Shown here in pieces: positions 6,539-7,391 of a DNA stretch of 7,391 nt. The notes under the pieces are model-generated. The model searched no databases. It saw only the letters and a program-made list of their open reading frames with translations, and was not told where the DNA came from. The stretch comes from Actinomycetota bacterium. GTDB lineage: Bacteria > Actinomycetota > Actinomycetes > Nanopelagicales > Nanopelagicaceae. The stretch's first letter is position 1. Each line of letters begins with the position of its first letter. Location: assembly GCA_947371865.1 (NCBI GenBank), contig CANBRH010000039.1, positions 1 through 7,391 on the forward strand, read 5' to 3'. The position numbers were made by a program, and so were the translations under genes.

Positions 6539-7391
6539 CTCCTGAGAGGCGTTTAACGCCTGGTTGATATCGCTCCACAAGTCTTCAATGTTTTCAATTC
6601 CCACTGAAATTCTTACTAAGTTAACGGGAATGGTTGGACTCTCTGATCCCCAACGATGGCGACGTTCCCATAGGGATTCGACTCCACCGAGTGAAGTGGC
6701 ATAGGTAACGAGGCGCGAGGATTCACAGGCCTTATCTGCGGCATCAGGTCCACCTTTTACTTCAATGGAAATGATGGCGCCGAAGCCAGACATGAAACTG
6801 GCGGCACGTGCGTGGTGCGGATCGGAAGGTAATCCGGGATAGCGCACGCGATCGACGGCTGGATGGTTCTTCAACCGCCGAGCAAGCTCCATGGCATTCT
6901 CTTGAGAGCGTTGAAAGCGAAGCGAGAGAGTGCGAATTCCGCGAAGGGCCAGCCAAGCTTCAAAGGGACCGGGAATGGATCCACCAAATTTACGGACATC
7001 AGAAATGCGATTGAAGAGTTCTTCATCTTTTGTCGAGACACTGCCCATCAGGACATCGGAGTGACCGGCGATATATTTGGTAACCGAATGCATGACAAAA
7101 TCTGCACCCATATCCAATGGTTGCTGCAAGAGCGGAGTTGCAAAGGTGTTGTCGATACCGACACCAATATTTAACTTCTTGGCGGCCGCGATGAGGACTG
7201 GAAGATCGGCAACTTCCAGAGCGGGATTGGTTGGAGATTCAACCCAGAGGAAAGAAGTGCCAGGAAGTGCGGCCAAAACTTCTTCGGTATCGGAGACATC
7301 GACATAGCGAACTTCGATGGCGCCTTTACGCTCTAGGCCAGCCAAAACATTCATAACACCGGTGTAACCATTGCGAGAAGCAGTAATGACC
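6536..7391 (-). CDS. Cys/Met-metabolism PLP-dependent enzyme (cystathionine gamma-synthase/lyase type), N-terminus outside window
   Basis: The visible part is 284 residues, entering the window in frame with the first full codon at 7390-7388; about 100 N-terminal residues are missing compared with the 380-400 usual for the family. The enzymes make or break the C-gamma bond of cystathionine in transsulfuration, or act on acylated homoserine, in the cytoplasm. Counting from the first visible residue, SRNGYTG contains the cofactor-stacking Tyr9. VESPTNPALEVADL (50-63), DNTFATP (80-86) and HSVTKYIAGHSD (101-112) follow, with the PLP lysine at Lys105 (coded 7078-7076). SLGGVESL comes near the end, then ERRHRWGSESPTIP, a variant of the usual SLGGVES-L-EHP region, and VRISVGIENIEDLW. 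Synthase and lyase activities cannot be separated from this part. An ATG at 7354 lies inside the conserved fold and is not the true start. The 50-codon gene begins 9 nt after the stop. Confidence 0.92.
   Translation of the reverse strand, partial: VITASRNGYTGVMNVLAGLERKGAIEVRYVDVSDTEEVLAALPGTSFLWVESPTNPALEVADLPVLIAAAKKLNIGVGIDNTFATPLLQQPLDMGADFVMHSVTKYIAGHSDVLMGSVSTKDEELFNRISDVRKFGGSIPGPFEAWLALRGIRTLSLRFQRSQENAMELARRLKNHPAVDRVRYPGLPSDPHHARAASFMSGFGAIISIEVKGGPDAADKACESSRLVTYATSLGGVESLWERRHRWGSESPTIPVNLVRISVGIENIEDLWSDINQALNASQE
6547..6561. repeat. perfect 15-bp palindrome, candidate operator or hairpin
   Basis: AGGCGTT (6547-6553) and AACGCCT (6555-6561) are perfect inverted arms around one central base. 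The element lies in the last codons of the PLP-enzyme gene, and its left edge is 8 nt from the TAGATT box. Its right half falls where a -35 element would be. It could be a regulator binding site, or a 6-bp RNA stem with a 3-nt loop; no T-run follows, so it is not a typical intrinsic terminator. Confidence 0.4.

Noticed and set aside
6547..6561. The palindrome as an intrinsic terminator of the PLP-enzyme gene
   Set aside because: The stem would be only 6 bp, no T-run follows on either strand, and it lies before the stop codon.
6863..7174. Open frame of 103 codons on the + strand
   Set aside because: It is antisense to the conserved part of the PLP enzyme, including the lysine motif; a shadow of that gene.
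1..7391. tRNA or rRNA genes, CRISPR repeats, insertion sequences, prophage or defence genes
   Set aside because: Nearly every base lies in one of seven metabolic, transport or membrane-protein genes, and no direct repeat arrays, transposase motifs or RNA gene signatures were seen.

Overview
The window is a gene-dense piece of what is most likely an actinobacterial chromosome. By eye the base composition is moderate rather than GC-rich. The clues are the protein families (the dehydrogenase motif GRVFADLRKYPKLVGG and the C-terminal ERRHRW variant of the Cys/Met-metabolism enzyme), frequent GTG starts, and two start codons that sit 6 nt behind a TANNNT box, as in leaderless actinobacterial genes. 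A small-genome freshwater actinobacterium would fit, but this is inference from composition and compactness, not a taxonomic identification. Seven genes are seen. No RNA gene, insertion sequence, CRISPR array or intergenic gap above about 35 nt was found.

Left part, + strand (13-3387): three tightly packed genes form a nucleotide-sugar operon. They encode a DegT/DnrJ/EryC1/StrS aminotransferase, a Gfo/Idh/MocA sugar dehydrogenase and a UDP-sugar 6-dehydrogenase of the UDP-GlcNAc/UDP-ManNAc type. Together they match the WbpE, WbpB and WbpA steps of the route to UDP-2-acetamido-3-amino-glucuronic acid, usually N-acetylated next by a WbpD-type enzyme. That acetyltransferase is not here and may lie upstream. 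The product would feed a surface polysaccharide or glycan.

Middle (3389-6008): a GT4-type glycosyltransferase on the - strand converges on the operon with a single base between the two stop codons. It is transcribed divergently from a SulP-family anion transporter that consists of the membrane domain only and has no STAS domain. The two divergent starts are about 31 bp apart.

Right part, - strand (5997-7391): a cystathionine gamma-synthase/lyase type PLP enzyme (N-terminus outside the window) is followed 9 nt later by a 50-codon gene for a one-helix protein with an acidic tail. That gene overlaps by four bases (GTGA) a 126-codon membrane protein of unknown function. The 126-codon gene runs 12 nt into the 3' end of the transporter gene. 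The small-protein pair has its own candidate leaderless promoter, with a perfect palindrome at its -35 position, so it may be regulated separately from the PLP enzyme.

Most of the window is ordinary. The least explained part is the small membrane-protein pair and its control region at 5997-6561.
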